NCBI GenBank assembly: GCA_951213105.1
Contig: OX578138.1
Location: forward strand, 69,120,537 to 69,184,536
From: Amaurobius ferox
Lineage: Eukaryota > Arthropoda > Arachnida > Araneae > Amaurobiidae
Length of the DNA stretch: 64,000 nucleotides
Direction of reading: 5' to 3'
Shown: piece by piece, positions 1 through 10,045 of the stretch
Position numbering within the stretch: position 1 is the first letter of the stretch
Layout of the letters: every line of letters starts with the position of its first letter
Notes under the pieces: generated by a model
What the model saw: the letters and a program-made list of their open reading frames with translations, nothing else
The model's database searches: none
What the model was told of the DNA's origin: nothing
Translations under genes and position numbers: made by a program

Positions 1-842
1 ACGCTAAACTAATCTTAATAGTCACGCATTCCTTCTATTCATACTTGAAATTGATTTAAAGTTTATGAACAAAACTTAAGAATTAATCACCGTACTAGAA
101 AGTGAATTAAAGTTTATGAACAAAACTTTATATAGAATTAATCATCTTTAGTAATTTTATATTCCGTTAACGACTATACATGCGTTAAACTCAAAGGCAA
201 AATGTGGAAAGCGTAATCCAATTTGTGAGAAATAGTAATCATTAAAGAGACTGAAAAGTACTGGAATTTCTGTATGCTTCATAGTCATAATAGCATTATC
301 AAAACTTCGGCGACTCACTTGGATCCGCCCTTTTGATCTTCGTGTCGCTGTGCAGTGCGATTCCAATTCAATTGAGCACGATGTGCTGAGAATCAAGCAT
401 AATCTTGTTAAAATATGAATGTTCAAGTTTCTGCTTTGTGACAATGGTCACGGGAAAGGAAAGAGAAATTATATCTAGTAGAGTGTACATAAAACGATGT
501 CCCGAATGGAAATACCAGGAGAGTAAATCTCCACCCGAATTTCTCATACATTCCAATTTCGTAGCGTGTAGTAAATACATGTATAACAAAAGTCATTGTG
601 GAGTAAAAATAATTTTGTTTAGTGGCATTGATAGGTTTTTAAAAATGAATTTGAAAAACTGGGGGTTTTGTTCCGATTAATTTTATATTATATATTATAT
701 TCTATATTTATTATATATATTATATTATATATTTTTATATATATAGTGTGTTTTATATTTTATATATGTCATATTTTATATATTTTATAACATATATATT
801 TTATTTTATATATTTTATATTTTATATTATATTTATTTTACA
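1..842. other. AT-rich DNA, no gene seen
   Basis: No coding region, RNA gene or transposon end is recognisable. Two ~40-base segments near 52-92 and 103-145 are near-copies, forming a short direct repeat. From about 680 to 842 the sequence is low-complexity TA/TATTT DNA. The short ORFs here lack any recognisable domain and are best read as chance. Confidence 0.6.
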
Positions 843-844
843 TA

Positions 845-1762
845 CAGGGTGTCCCAAAAACGTTGACCTCGGCTTTTATTCCTTAAATATTGATCTTAGA
901 CATATAAAATAAATTACAAAGTAGCGTTAAAAAAGGTACTGAATTTTATGAAATCGATTAAAATATTCAAGAGAATTAAATTTTAAGAAATACAAAATTT
1001 AAATTTTTACACGGCATACGGCCCCCGTACAGAAGCATTTCCAATGAGTAAAATGAGCCCCATACACTACTATAAGGTGATGTACAAAATTTCAGCATTT
1101 TATAATAAAAAGTCCAAGAGATATGAAAAGAAAAAAATGTTGACATAAACTACTTTTCGATGCATATCGACATGGGTTCTCAGAGGGGAAAAATCATGTC
1201 GGCAGATCGCGTTTCAGGGGTCATACACAAATTACGAATGAAAACAATGATTACAAATAAAGAATAATTTTGCTATTTATTGGTACAAAACTATCTACAC
1301 TGTGTAGAAATAATAACTTTTCACAAAGATTACAAAGCCTGTTCAAAATGTTTTACATCCATGCAAACGATCCATTAAAGATAAGAGAGATATGTTTTGC
1401 CTATGATGCTTTTCTGCGTTGCGTCATTTGTACTCTTGCTGTAAGCATTTACATTTTAATTTGTGATTAATCCCTCACCAAATTTGTTTAAACATATCTC
1501 TGGACTTTTTATGATAAAATGCTGAAATTGTGTACATCACTTTATTAGTGTATGGGTCATATTTTACTCATAGGAAATGTTTATGTACGGGGTGCCGTAT
1601 AAAAATTTAAATTTTGTATTTCTTCAAATTTAATCCCCTGAAAATTTTTATCGATTTCATAAAATTCTGTATCTTTTTTATGCAACTTTGTAATTTATTA
1701 TATATGTCTAAGATCAATATTTAAGGAATAAAAGTCGAGGACAATGTTTTTGAGACACCCTG
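845..1762 (-). mobile_element. Non-autonomous mariner-type element, deletion derivative of the 34789-36862 element
   Basis: It begins with CAGGGTGTCCCAAAAAC and ends with the inverse, with TA on both sides (843-844 and 1763-1764), as in Tc1/mariner insertions. Long inverted ends of over 100 bp match those of the larger element at 34789-36862. Around 1270-1365 the minus strand retains the transposase C-terminus (compare MDGKHFEQAL near 36413), and 1396-1700 corresponds to that element's 5' side. Most of the transposase is gone, so movement would need a transposase in trans. Boundaries are firm; the family name is by similarity of transposase type. Confidence 0.8.
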
Positions 1763-1764
1763 TA

Positions 1765-2600
1765 TATTATAATTTTATATATATTTATATTATAATAATG
1801 AATTTGGTTTTTAAAAATTATTTTGACATTGAGAGGTGTTTTAAAAAGAAAATTATTTATATTTTTTACTTCAATAAACTTTCGTCGTGAGTATAGTGAT
1901 ATTTGAGTACATGTGTTCCGAAAATAACTTAAGAAATTTATCTCTACTATCGTAGTCAACTTAATCTGAAATGTAAAACACTGGTAATTGACCACAATAC
2001 TTTTAAATTATAATATCTTGGCACTCAATGATTATAACAAAGATTGGAACGAATATTTAGCACTCAAAGAATATAACATAGATTTGCAAATAATACTTTA
2101 CTGAAACTTTTATTTACTTTATATTATACTTCATATTTAATCTTTCGTGAGAGGGACTGTCAAATTTGTAAACTGGCATCAACATATTTAAATGTTTATA
2201 TTTGCACGTGGAATCACAACACGTGAAGAAGTGAATGAAATGAAATGAATTAAGCATATAAAATGTCCATATAACTCTGATTTTCAACTTATTTAAGTCA
2301 GATACGTTTTGGATCGAAAATAAAGAGTTGTGATTTCGATTGGAGTTGTGATTTAAAAATAAACTTGCATTTCATAGAGTATCTTTATTGAAACGAACCC
2401 AAATATAGAATTCTTGCACTGTTTTACGAAGTGTGGAACATAATTGTTACACAGACCTAGGAGGAGATGTGAGAGCACACAATATTTATTGAAATATTGA
2501 AAAGATCTACGATCGATTTTTTGTGTACCCTGTGTGCATTTTAACTGCACTAGAGATCGTCGGATTTAACTTGGGACCCTTGGCACTAGGGAGCAATTTT
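1765..2600. other. Unassigned AT-rich DNA
   Basis: Nothing with domain signatures or repeat ends was found. The minus-strand ORFs of 65-93 codons have AT-driven composition and no motif. Confidence 0.5.
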
Positions 2601-2614
2601 TTTCAACCGTTCAT

Positions 2615-3175
2615 CATCTGTGCTTCTTTCGGCAATGCACCATTTTGCTTTTTGTCATAACAAACATTACTTCATTTTCTGCTTGCCGTCCTAGGTCGAA
2701 GAATCTTTTTAATCTGATCGTAATGCATCCACAAATATTGCTAATTGAAATTGACAGCTAACTCTAAAATGCCATCTCCGTTGTCTTCTTTTGTTTCCGA
2801 AAATTTATCAGCTGAATTTCTAATTTTATTCGAAAGGTTATCGACTGACATACCTGGTATCTCCTGCATTGTACTATAATCAGCCTGCTCTTGTGGTGTA
2901 CTTGTTTTGGCCTGAATTTTAGTTTCTTAATATTTCAGTGACATTTCAATATCTATTTAATACCTATTTAATCTCATTTTACAATTCATAATTTTATATG
3001 AGAAAATCGAGAGCTTTTTCTGGAAAGTATGCCTTGTAAATCACGGCTTCGCCCTTATTAATCAAAGCCAGTTCGTTCCAGCATAATCCCACTTCGTGAA
3101 ATTAGTCAGTTGCTCAAATTGATTTATGAAGAAATCGATACGCTCGTCTTTCTTTCAGGTAAAAATCTGCAAAAT
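2615..3175 (-). pseudogene. Unrecognised degraded coding sequence
   Basis: Three adjacent minus-strand stretches read like real protein despite broken frames. Around 3000-3110 the reading includes WNELALINKGEAVIY and AYFPEKALDF. Around 2737-2920 it includes TPQEQADYSTMQEIPG followed by an acidic/serine stretch. Around 2618-2701 it includes DLGRQAENEVMFVMTKSK. Stops and frame changes separate them. No family was recognised; a retroelement gag-like or a transposon accessory protein is possible. The balanced amino-acid composition, unlike the surrounding AT-rich noise, is the reason to call it a relic. Confidence 0.45.
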
Positions 3176-3410
3176 TTGCGTTAGAGGGACATTTGAAATA
3201 GCCATCTCAAAATTTTTAATTCATAAGTAAATCCATGAAATAGAAAAAACAACCGTCTTACGTTTTTGGATGTCTTGGTCATCAGCAACGGTGATTAATT
3301 TCCCACTTCGAAAGTTTTAGGAACCTTTTCCAGTGCTTCTACTTTCACACAAAAATTCCTGCCTAACCAGAAAATTGCTTCTCTCAATACGTTTATCCAT
3401 CGTACTTTGA

Positions 3411-3634
3411 ACTATGGATTTGCTCAACTCTACTATGGATTTGCTCAATTCTACTATGGATATGCTCTACTATGGATTTGCTCAATTCTACTATGGATTT
3501 GCTCAATTCTACTATGGATTTGCTCAATTCTAGTATGGATTTGCTCAATTCTAGTATGGATTTGCTGAATTCTACTATGGATTTGCTCAATTCTACTATG
3601 GATTTGGTTCTACTATGGATTTGCTCAATTCTAA
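3411..3634. repeat. 21-bp minisatellite
   Basis: About ten tandem copies of a 21-base unit containing CTATGGATTTGCTCAATT, with substitutions (TAGTATGG, GCTGAATT) and two shortened units near 3460 and 3605. As 21 is a multiple of 3, the minus strand reads as a seven-residue repeat of type SKSIVEL over 65 codons. That ORF is most likely a by-product of the repeat period, since there is no start context or flanking coding signal. Confidence 0.9.
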
Positions 3635-3809
3635 AATAAACTATTTAAAAGCTGTTACTGCCGACCGCGGTTTCCCTCCCAGCATTTTTGATCGTGCAAT
3701 TCAGTTAGCAGATTGCTAAAATCCTTTAAAAATTGAAATTCAATACTGCGTTTAAATTTCCTAATAAACTCAAATTTCCTAATCTTGGTCCTTTAGAAAT
3801 TTCTAATAG

Positions 3810-4049
3810 TTGGGAAATTTACAATATTTTTGCCAATGTTGTTTGTCTTATATTGGTCAAACCAAACGTGCTTTAAAATTTAGCATTAAAGAACATGAAA
3901 ACTATTTCAAAAAACAGGAACTTAATAAATCTTCAATTCCTCCTCATTGCTATAATTTTGACCATCGTTTTGAGTTTTATTCACCAAGGACCATACAAAA
4001 ATGCACGTCGATCTATGATCTTGATTTGTTTGAATCCTTTCATATCTAG
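3810..4049 (+). pseudogene. GIY-YIG endonuclease fragment of a canonical Penelope-like element
   Basis: The 79-codon frame contains CQCCLSYIGQTKR, the second half of a GIY-YIG nuclease with the cysteine pair typical of PLE nucleases. A basic helix segment (KFSIKEHE) and a C-terminal DLDLFESFHI, matching the usual D-L-x-L-x-E-x-x-x-I ending, follow. In canonical PLEs this domain is C-terminal and nicks the target DNA. The RT domain is absent upstream and the GIY half is missing, so this is a 3' fragment. The following 500 bases look like its 3' untranslated tail. Confidence 0.75.
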
Positions 4050-4560
4050 AAAAATTCTAGTAATTTAGTTAATGGTCCGTCCTGTACTCTATTTTTATCC
4101 GCCGTCTAGAGGAGTGTCCTGTAAATTTTTCCTCTTTTTTCGTTCCATTTCTTAACATATAGGGCTCTTACGTGTTATTTCAATTTAGTTTTCGTCTTGT
4201 TGGGTCTCAATTGCTTTTGTTTGAACTTAACTCGTCTTGTCAGTATATTGCTCTTGTGGTTTGGTGCACACTAATCTTGTACGTTACTTCTCACTTTGGC
4301 TTGACTAAACTGTTCATCAGCCTACTTTCTGATTAGCTTTCTCAAGTGAGGTCTTAATTCAGGTCTTCGGGTATATAACCCCCTCGACTTCTTCTATATG
4401 CGCCCATATCTTTTTTGGAATTCGGGTTTGTTGGTTCTCTTGCATTGACGAAAGGGATACAGCGAATCCTTGAAACAGCTGTATGCTGCATTTGTATTAT
4501 TTGTGCTTATATACGTTGATCAAGTTTTCCTTATCCTTTGTACAAAGTTTATTTTAATTA
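4050..4560 (+). mobile_element. 3' tail of the canonical PLE fragment
   Basis: Non-coding, T-rich DNA continuing from the nuclease fragment. A hammerhead-like segment lies at 4445-4490. A ~50-base stretch from 4468 recurs at 5019-5070 (GAAACAGCTGTATGCTGC and onward), suggesting a terminal-repeat arrangement as seen in PLE insertions. The exact 3' end is not resolved. Confidence 0.5.
4445..4490 (+). ncRNA. Degenerate hammerhead ribozyme-like motif
   Basis: The order is TTGACGA (consensus CUGANGA with C to U at the first base), a stem II of AAGG(G)AT with ATCCTT, then GAAA, then stem III CAGC/GCTG. Stem I is not evident, and the base expected to be U after stem III is C. Hammerhead motifs are established features of canonical PLE termini, so this is probably a decayed ribozyme. 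Activity is unlikely as it stands. Confidence 0.45.
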
Positions 4561-4569
4561 TTGAAGTAT

Positions 4570-5560
4570 ACAGTACTATAGAACTTTTAAATACATCCAG
4601 CACATGTGTTTAATTTGCGTAATACTAAAGACCATTTAGCAGAAAGAAATTTCATTTTTGGAAGAAGTAGCACAAAATAAACATAAATTCATGAAATCAA
4701 ATATAAGACACTAAAAGCCATACAAGGAAACAGATTTAACAGAACACTCACTATAAATAGTGTATTAAATATTTAGATATGTAGATGGTGGTTTAACATT
4801 CATGGAATAGAGAATAAAAAGCCTAACAAACTAAGTTTCTGAATAGAGGTCAAAATTGCATATACAATCCCGATAGAGATAAATACTCGCGGGGTCGTGA
4901 AGTAAAACATTCAGGGATTTATTACAATGCGTTAAAATAAAAGTCTTATCGAAAAAGGAACAAAATGGTGTTTGAGAGCATTTAAGATAAAGCAGTGAAT
5001 ATTTTTTTCAATATCCTTGAAACAGCTGTATGCTGCATTTGTACTATTTGTGCTTATATACGTTGGTCAAGTTACAGCGATACGTTGATCAAGTTGATCA
5101 AAAGGGTATGTACAGTTAATCTAATACTGAGAGTCTAGTTAATACTACCCATATAGAATTTATGAACATTGCCAATTGAAATAAAAGGAGCAACGCACAC
5201 CCCGGCTTAAAAGATTAGGTTTGAATTTGACCATCCGAATACTGCTAAGCTATAGAAACAATGGCAGCATTGGGCAGGTTTGAAATTAAATTCACGAGAG
5301 CACTAAAGAAAGGAGTCAGCGATTTTAGAATTAAATGGAAAACTAGTTATAGTAAACCAGTGGTGAAGGGGATGAAAGATGAATTGGGATAAATAAATTT
5401 AGACAAAAAGCAAAGGAAATATTATAGGAAACTATAATTATAAGCGGTATTATATTCGAGATGGAAAAAATAGTTAAATGTTGAAATTAAGTATGTAATA
5501 GGGGAACAAACATTGAAAGCTCTGTTAAAATAGGTAAGTATTGGTAAAAGTAGATTTACG
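4570..5560 (-). repeat. PLE-associated segment, inverted and diverged copy of 9405-10040
   Basis: Reading the minus strand here recovers motifs present on the plus strand at 9405-10040. Examples are the segment around GGTGGTTTAACATTC (4787) against GTTAAACCACCATC (about 9860), the AACCTGCCCA region (5275 against 9705) and AACAGAGCTT (5522 against 9407). Identity is patchy, so the copies are old. Their placement next to PLE nuclease and RT fragments suggests they belong to the same decayed PLE family. Confidence 0.55.
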
Positions 5561-5567
5561 AAATACA

Positions 5568-6960
5568 GTGGTATGGAAACTAGACCCCTGTTTGTAAAAA
5601 TCGTAATACCATGAAGGAATCATCAGAATTGAATGAAATTTATTTCACAAACGACCTGTATTGATACAAATAAGCGATTGCATTTACTAAACAAAAAAGT
5701 AACATTACATATCGAAAATCAGTATTTGGTGAAGCTACCAAATACTGCAATAGGTGCTTCCATACTACTTGGCATCGAATCAACCAGATTTTGAGTTTGT
5801 ACCTGAGGAAGAGAATTTCAGATTGCTTCTATCCAAACCCAAAGTTTAACTGATTAGCCGAGACGAGCGTCAAGAGCGAGACACCGACCCATGAAATCCC
5901 AGACATGTTCAATAGGCGACATATCCAGTGAATAAGCTCACCAAGAAAGAAGCTGTATCTGTTGTGCTGAAAAGAAGTCTTGAACATTCCTAGCAACATA
6001 TTGACGGGTATTGTCCTGCCAGGCTCCAGAACTTCTCTGATATACCGGTTGCTGCTGAGATTACCCACGATTCTTAGCAGCTGAGATCGTCCAAGATACC
6101 CAATGGCGCCCCAGACCATCACGCTTAGAGTTCGTCCACTATAACGTTGGATAATGACATCTGGAAGGTGGCGTTCACCTCTATAGCGTTTGATGTGAAT
6201 ACGGCCCTCACTGTACCCCAAATTAAAACGGGATTCATCGGGGAAGACGGCTTGTTGCCAATCGGCACGCTAGTGTTTATGTTGATCAGTCCTTTGTAGC
6301 CGCAGGCGTCGATGGTTTTACGTCAATGGAATCCTGTGCAAAAGAATTCTTGCCCGCAGTCCACGGTTCAGTAGACGTCGAAGAATTGTTGGAACAGACA
6401 ATGCCACGCCTGTAGTAGTGCTCCAACATTTTGCCAACTGTCTAGATTAAACTGTAAGGTCTATCATTGCCATACGCATAAAGTGTTTATCATCCTGTAC
6501 TGACGTAATATTTCGTCGTCCACTGCCTGATTTGCGACTCTTCCGGTTCTTTTCAGTCCACTTTTTCCACTCTCATATTACTATTGTGGTATTGCGCTTC
6601 ATACGAGCTGCTATTGCACGATAAGAAATAAACCATTCACGAAAGGCATTAATTCGTCCCCGTTTAAACTGCGTAGCTTGCTCATATGGCGCCCTCTGTT
6701 TTTGTAGAGCCATAGTGATTTCTCATGAAACTTTTACCGCTGGCAGAAAACCACAGACTGTTTTGAAAGTCCCACTATAACTCTATTTATACGGCTAAAA
6801 TAACAGTTCGGGGGATGCTACTCACCCCACACGCATGCGCGGTTAATCTAAAATTCTAATCTTTTGCACAGAACACCCTAATTTGTATTTTCTGTATGTA
6901 TCAAATCAATTGCGCGATTTCTTCATGGTGTTGCAATTTTTACAAACTATGATAAGGTAA
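5568..6960 (-). mobile_element. Tc1-like DNA transposon, decayed
   Basis: Inverted termini are visible: TTTGTAAAAATCGTAATACC (5588-5607) matches, in reverse complement, the segment ending near 6950 (TTCATGGTGTTGCAATTTTT). The outermost bases of the right terminus have diverged, so the ends are approximate. The size of ~1.4 kb is usual for Tc1-like elements. The transposase pseudogene lies on the minus strand inside. Confidence 0.75.
5790..6713 (-). pseudogene. Tc1-like transposase, broken
   Basis: The start ATG at 6713 gives a basic N-terminal region ending in FREWFISYRAIAARMK, the helix-turn-helix side that binds the terminal repeats. A middle FPDESRFNLGYSEGRI carries the first-half catalytic region. 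SVMVWGAIGY and a SNRYIREVLEP segment follow. A frameshift near 6020 moves the QDN triad region and the SPIEHVWDF C-terminal motif into another frame. In-frame stops occur near 6440 and 6340. The family catalyses cut-and-paste transposition through a DDE active site; this copy cannot encode an active enzyme. Confidence 0.8.
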
Positions 6961-7590
6961 AATTTACATGAATGCACACTAATACTTACTCTTTGTGTGC
7001 TCCCAGTTGACCCTGAAAATGGTATAGTTGGATGCGAAAAGATCAAAGTACATTGCGTATATACTAAAAGAACCAGTCAATTTGTGGCCACTAACACATT
7101 TATTTAAACCCATATATTATCAGGCATTAGTAATAATGCTAAATACTCTACACTTAAAAGTACCAAGCTTGACCTCGGGGTGGACGGGATTGTTATGATA
7201 ATTGCTACTTCAAGTCATTAATTAAAATTCAATTTGTGCAGTAAGAGAAATTTTCCAAAGCTTAAAATTACACTGATACTTAGATCAATATATAAATACA
7301 CATTACATCACAATTGAAAGTTAAAAAACACAATACCTCCACCACAGATGAAATGGGTTGTAATTTCAAAAATAGAAAATTCCTGTTCAGAGCGAAGAGG
7401 GGTTTGGGTAGACGATAGCACACAATTCACAAGTGCCTGCTATCCCAAGCAACGTTGCGGAAATTGAAGGTATGTTTGGGCGCGGCTCGATATATTCTCC
7501 TGCGTCCAACTACCGGTTGATGTCGGATTCCTCCTAAAAGATGCTGACGTGCTTCCAGATCCAGTCTATACGCTAGCGATTCAAAATGTC
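6961..7590. other. No gene seen
   Basis: Unique-looking DNA between the Tc1-like element and the minisatellite. From about 7380 it becomes less AT-rich than the surroundings, but no domain or splice-bounded exon was recognised. Confidence 0.5.
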
Positions 7591-7591
7591 A

Positions 7592-7915
7592 CTAAGGGCC
7601 GAGTTGCCTGCTGCATAAGGGCCGAGTTGCCTGCTGCATAAGGGCCGAGTTGCCTGCTGCATAAGGGCCGAGTTGCCTGCTGCATAAGGGCCGAGTTGTC
7701 TGCTGCATAAGGGCCGAGTTGCCTGCTGCATAAGGACCGAGTTGCCTGCTGCATAAGGGCCGAGTTGCCTGCTGCATAAGGGCCGAGTTGCCTGCTGCAT
7801 AAGGGCCGAGTTGTCTGCTGCATAAGGGCCGAGTTGCCTGCTGCATAAGGACCGAGTTGCCTGCTGCATAAGGGCCGAGTTAACTACTGCATAAGGGCCG
7901 AGTTGCCTGCTGCAT
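7592..7915. repeat. 23-bp minisatellite, block 1
   Basis: About fourteen copies of a 23-base unit built on GGGCCGAGTTGCCTGC followed by TGCATAA. Marked variants are GGACCGAG, GTTGTCTGC and GTTAACTACTGC. Because 23 is not a multiple of 3, each frame reads the same 23-residue protein repeat (core CSRQLGPYAA) over 69 bases, and all three minus-strand frames stay open. No start context, flanking exon or signal peptide was seen. Array composition explains the ORFs. Confidence 0.95.
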
Positions 7916-7997
7916 GCCCGTGTGGTGACAAGAGAACCAAAGTAACTTCCACTGCTGCCCGATTATGGTATGACACCCATCTAGATCAATCCAGTTC
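7916..7997. repeat. Spacer of the minisatellite higher-order repeat, copy 1
   Basis: An 82-base non-repetitive segment starting GCCCGTGTGGTGACAAGAG that recurs, apparently unchanged, at 8278-8360. With the block before it, it forms a ~362-base higher-order unit. Confidence 0.9.
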
Positions 7998-8277
7998 GCA
8001 TAAGGGCCGAGTTGCCTGCTGCATAAGGGCCGAGTTGCCTGCTGCATAAGGGCCGAGTTGCCTGCTGCATAAGGACCGAGTTGCCTGCTGCATAAGGGCC
8101 GAGTTGCCTGCTGCATAAGGGCCGAGTTGCCTGCTGCATAAGGGCCGAGTTGCCTGCTGCATAAGGGTCGAGTTGTCTGCTGCATAAGGGCCGAGTTGCC
8201 TGCTGCATAAGGACCGAGTTGCCTGCTGCATAAGGGCCGAGTTAACTACTGCATAAGGGCCGAGTTGCCTGCTGCAT
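7998..8277. repeat. 23-bp minisatellite, block 2
   Basis: About twelve copies of the same 23-base unit. The last variants appear in the same order as in block 1 (GGACCGAG, then the TTAACTACTGC unit, then one ordinary unit, then the spacer). This order shows that a ~362-base composite was duplicated, not that single units expanded independently. Confidence 0.95.
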
Positions 8278-8360
8278 GCCCGTGTGGTGACAAGAGAACC
8301 AAAGTAACTTCCACTGCTGCCCGATTATGGTATGACACCCATCTAGATCAATCCAGTTCG
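8278..8360. repeat. Spacer of the minisatellite higher-order repeat, copy 2
   Basis: Same sequence as 7916-7997 as far as can be read by eye, offset by 362 bases. It marks the end of the second higher-order unit. Confidence 0.9.
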
Positions 8361-8770
8361 TTATGTGGGATGATGCACTAGTGCGTTATTAGCCTATTTC
8401 ATGTAGTTGAGCTCTACGATAGTAGATGATACACCAACTTCTAGTGATTCGGATTCCGTTTCCTGTTATAGTTTCGTATGACTAACGCTACAGATATAGC
8501 AGGACTGCAGGTTTCCCTATTACCGTAGACTGCCAGAGTTGGGAGCGGCTCGATCCGCAGTCGGTGCGGGGTATAAAATATTTGAGACCCTCTCTCACTC
8601 TAAGAAATTGGAATCCGACTTAACTTTTTTGAAATTGAATCTCTTCACATTTTAAAGAGGGTGGAGCAAAATTTGGTTGCAAATCACCTCGTCCGCTCAT
8701 TTAGTTATTTCACTTATGTGTGAGGAATGGGTGGTTCTAATTAGTAATCAGTCTAGTATTTGCATTATGT
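8361..8770 (+). promoter_or_regulatory. Possible TATA promoter at 8572 in otherwise unassigned DNA
   Basis: TATAAA at 8572-8577 is preceded by a short GC-rich stretch and followed 18-23 bases later by TCTCACTCT, which resembles an arthropod initiator. No coding region follows in the expected direction. It could be the 5' end of a lost transposon or chance. Confidence 0.2.
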
Positions 8771-8781
8771 GCAGATATATG

Positions 8782-9400
8782 TTATGCTTTATAACACTTG
8801 TGTTTATTTGTACCGCGGGTAACTAAAACATCCAAAAATGTGAAAAACCCATCGCTCTCACGTTCATCAGTAAAATTTATGGAGGAATAAAAATCATTTA
8901 CATTATCAAGCAAAAAATTAGAATTATTAAAGCTACGATTCCACACAATAAACATATCATCTACGTACTGGCCTCTTAAAATATATTTAAGTTGTTGAAA
9001 AGGCAATATATTAATTTCAAGTTATTTTAAAACATATTTGTACAAAATACTAGAAAGCGGGCTGCCCATAGGGACACCATCAATTTGTAAAAATATTTCG
9101 TCACGGAAACCAAAATAATTAATCCCATCAACGATTCGAAAACAATTAAAGAACAGGTAACGTTTTTATAATATAGTTTTTATAATATTGTTAATGTAGT
9201 TGACATCTACAGAAGTATGGATATGCGTCTTACGAAAAAGAAATAAAACATCAAAACTATATAACGTACTCTTAAGGTCAACATTAGTATAATGAAGTTA
9301 AGTGATGAAAATTTTAGTAGAATTAACAGAAAAATTGTAATCAGCGAAAAACTAATTTGTTTTACCCCATTGCCTAAAAAAATCCGCTTTCATTACCTAT
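8782..9400 (-). pseudogene. Reverse transcriptase fragment of a canonical PLE
   Basis: The minus strand reads, in order, a decayed motif A region (DVLFLFRKTHIH), GVPMGSPLSSI (motif B), GQYVDDMFIVW (motif C with the YVDD catalytic pair) and a GFFTFLDVLV segment (motif D). The GVPMGSP and YVDDMFIVW signatures are those of Penelope/Poseidon/Neptune-type RTs, which copy PLE RNA at the nicked target. Frame changes near 9160 and stops at about 9290 and 9015 inactivate it. No nuclease domain follows; the fragment stops at the TAA near 8782. Confidence 0.8.
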
Positions 9401-9404
9401 TTTA

Positions 9405-10040
9405 ACAGAGCTTCCAATGTTTGTTCCTCTATTAAATGATTAAATGATGAAATTAACTTTCTTTTCTTTCTCCGAAATCATACAGCTTATATTTTTAATG
9501 TTATTTATAAAATTTTCTCTGGTGTTCTTTCTAAATTCATTTATCCCAATTTACCTCTCACCCACTTCATCCCTGATTTAAAACTAGTAGAACTGATTTA
9601 TAACTCCAGGGATTAAACACTTTATAGAACTAGTTTACCATTTGATCTTAAAATATTTCATTCTCTTGTTCAGTTCTGTCCTGAATTTAATTTGAAACCT
9701 GCCCATTCCTGCCATTGTAATAGGACTTTTTACTTTAGGAATGCACTTTTTACTTCAGAAATCCTTGAAGATTTATCTCTATTGGGATTTTATGTGTAAT
9801 TTTGAACCAGTTCAAAACCTTTATTTTGCCTGGCGTCTTATATTCAATTTCGTGAACGTTAAACCACCATCTGTGTACCTAAATATTTAATGTTCCGTTA
9901 AATCTGTTTTTCTGCATGCGTTAGGTGTGTTATATTTGATTTTAGGAATTTGTGTTTATCTTGTACTATTTCTCATAATATAAAATTTCTTTTCACCGAC
10001 TGAATTTTGATATAAATTAATTTAAACGGTGTGCTGGCTG
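9405..10040 (+). repeat. PLE-associated flank, inverted copy of 4570-5560
   Basis: Directly abuts the RT fragment and is the inverse of 4570-5560 by several shared segments. The plus strand contains readable but stop-broken stretches. The arrangement (truncated RT on one strand next to the other strand's copy) resembles the inverted partial copies at the two PLEs further right. Confidence 0.5.
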
Positions 10041-10045
10041 TATTT

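Noticed and set aside
3393..3590. Repeat protein SKSIVEL
   Set aside because: Explained by a 21-bp minisatellite whose period is a multiple of 3; no start context or homologous flank.
7592..8360. CRISPR-like array
   Set aside because: Units are head-to-tail without spacers of constant length, in a eukaryotic transposon-rich setting; it is a minisatellite.
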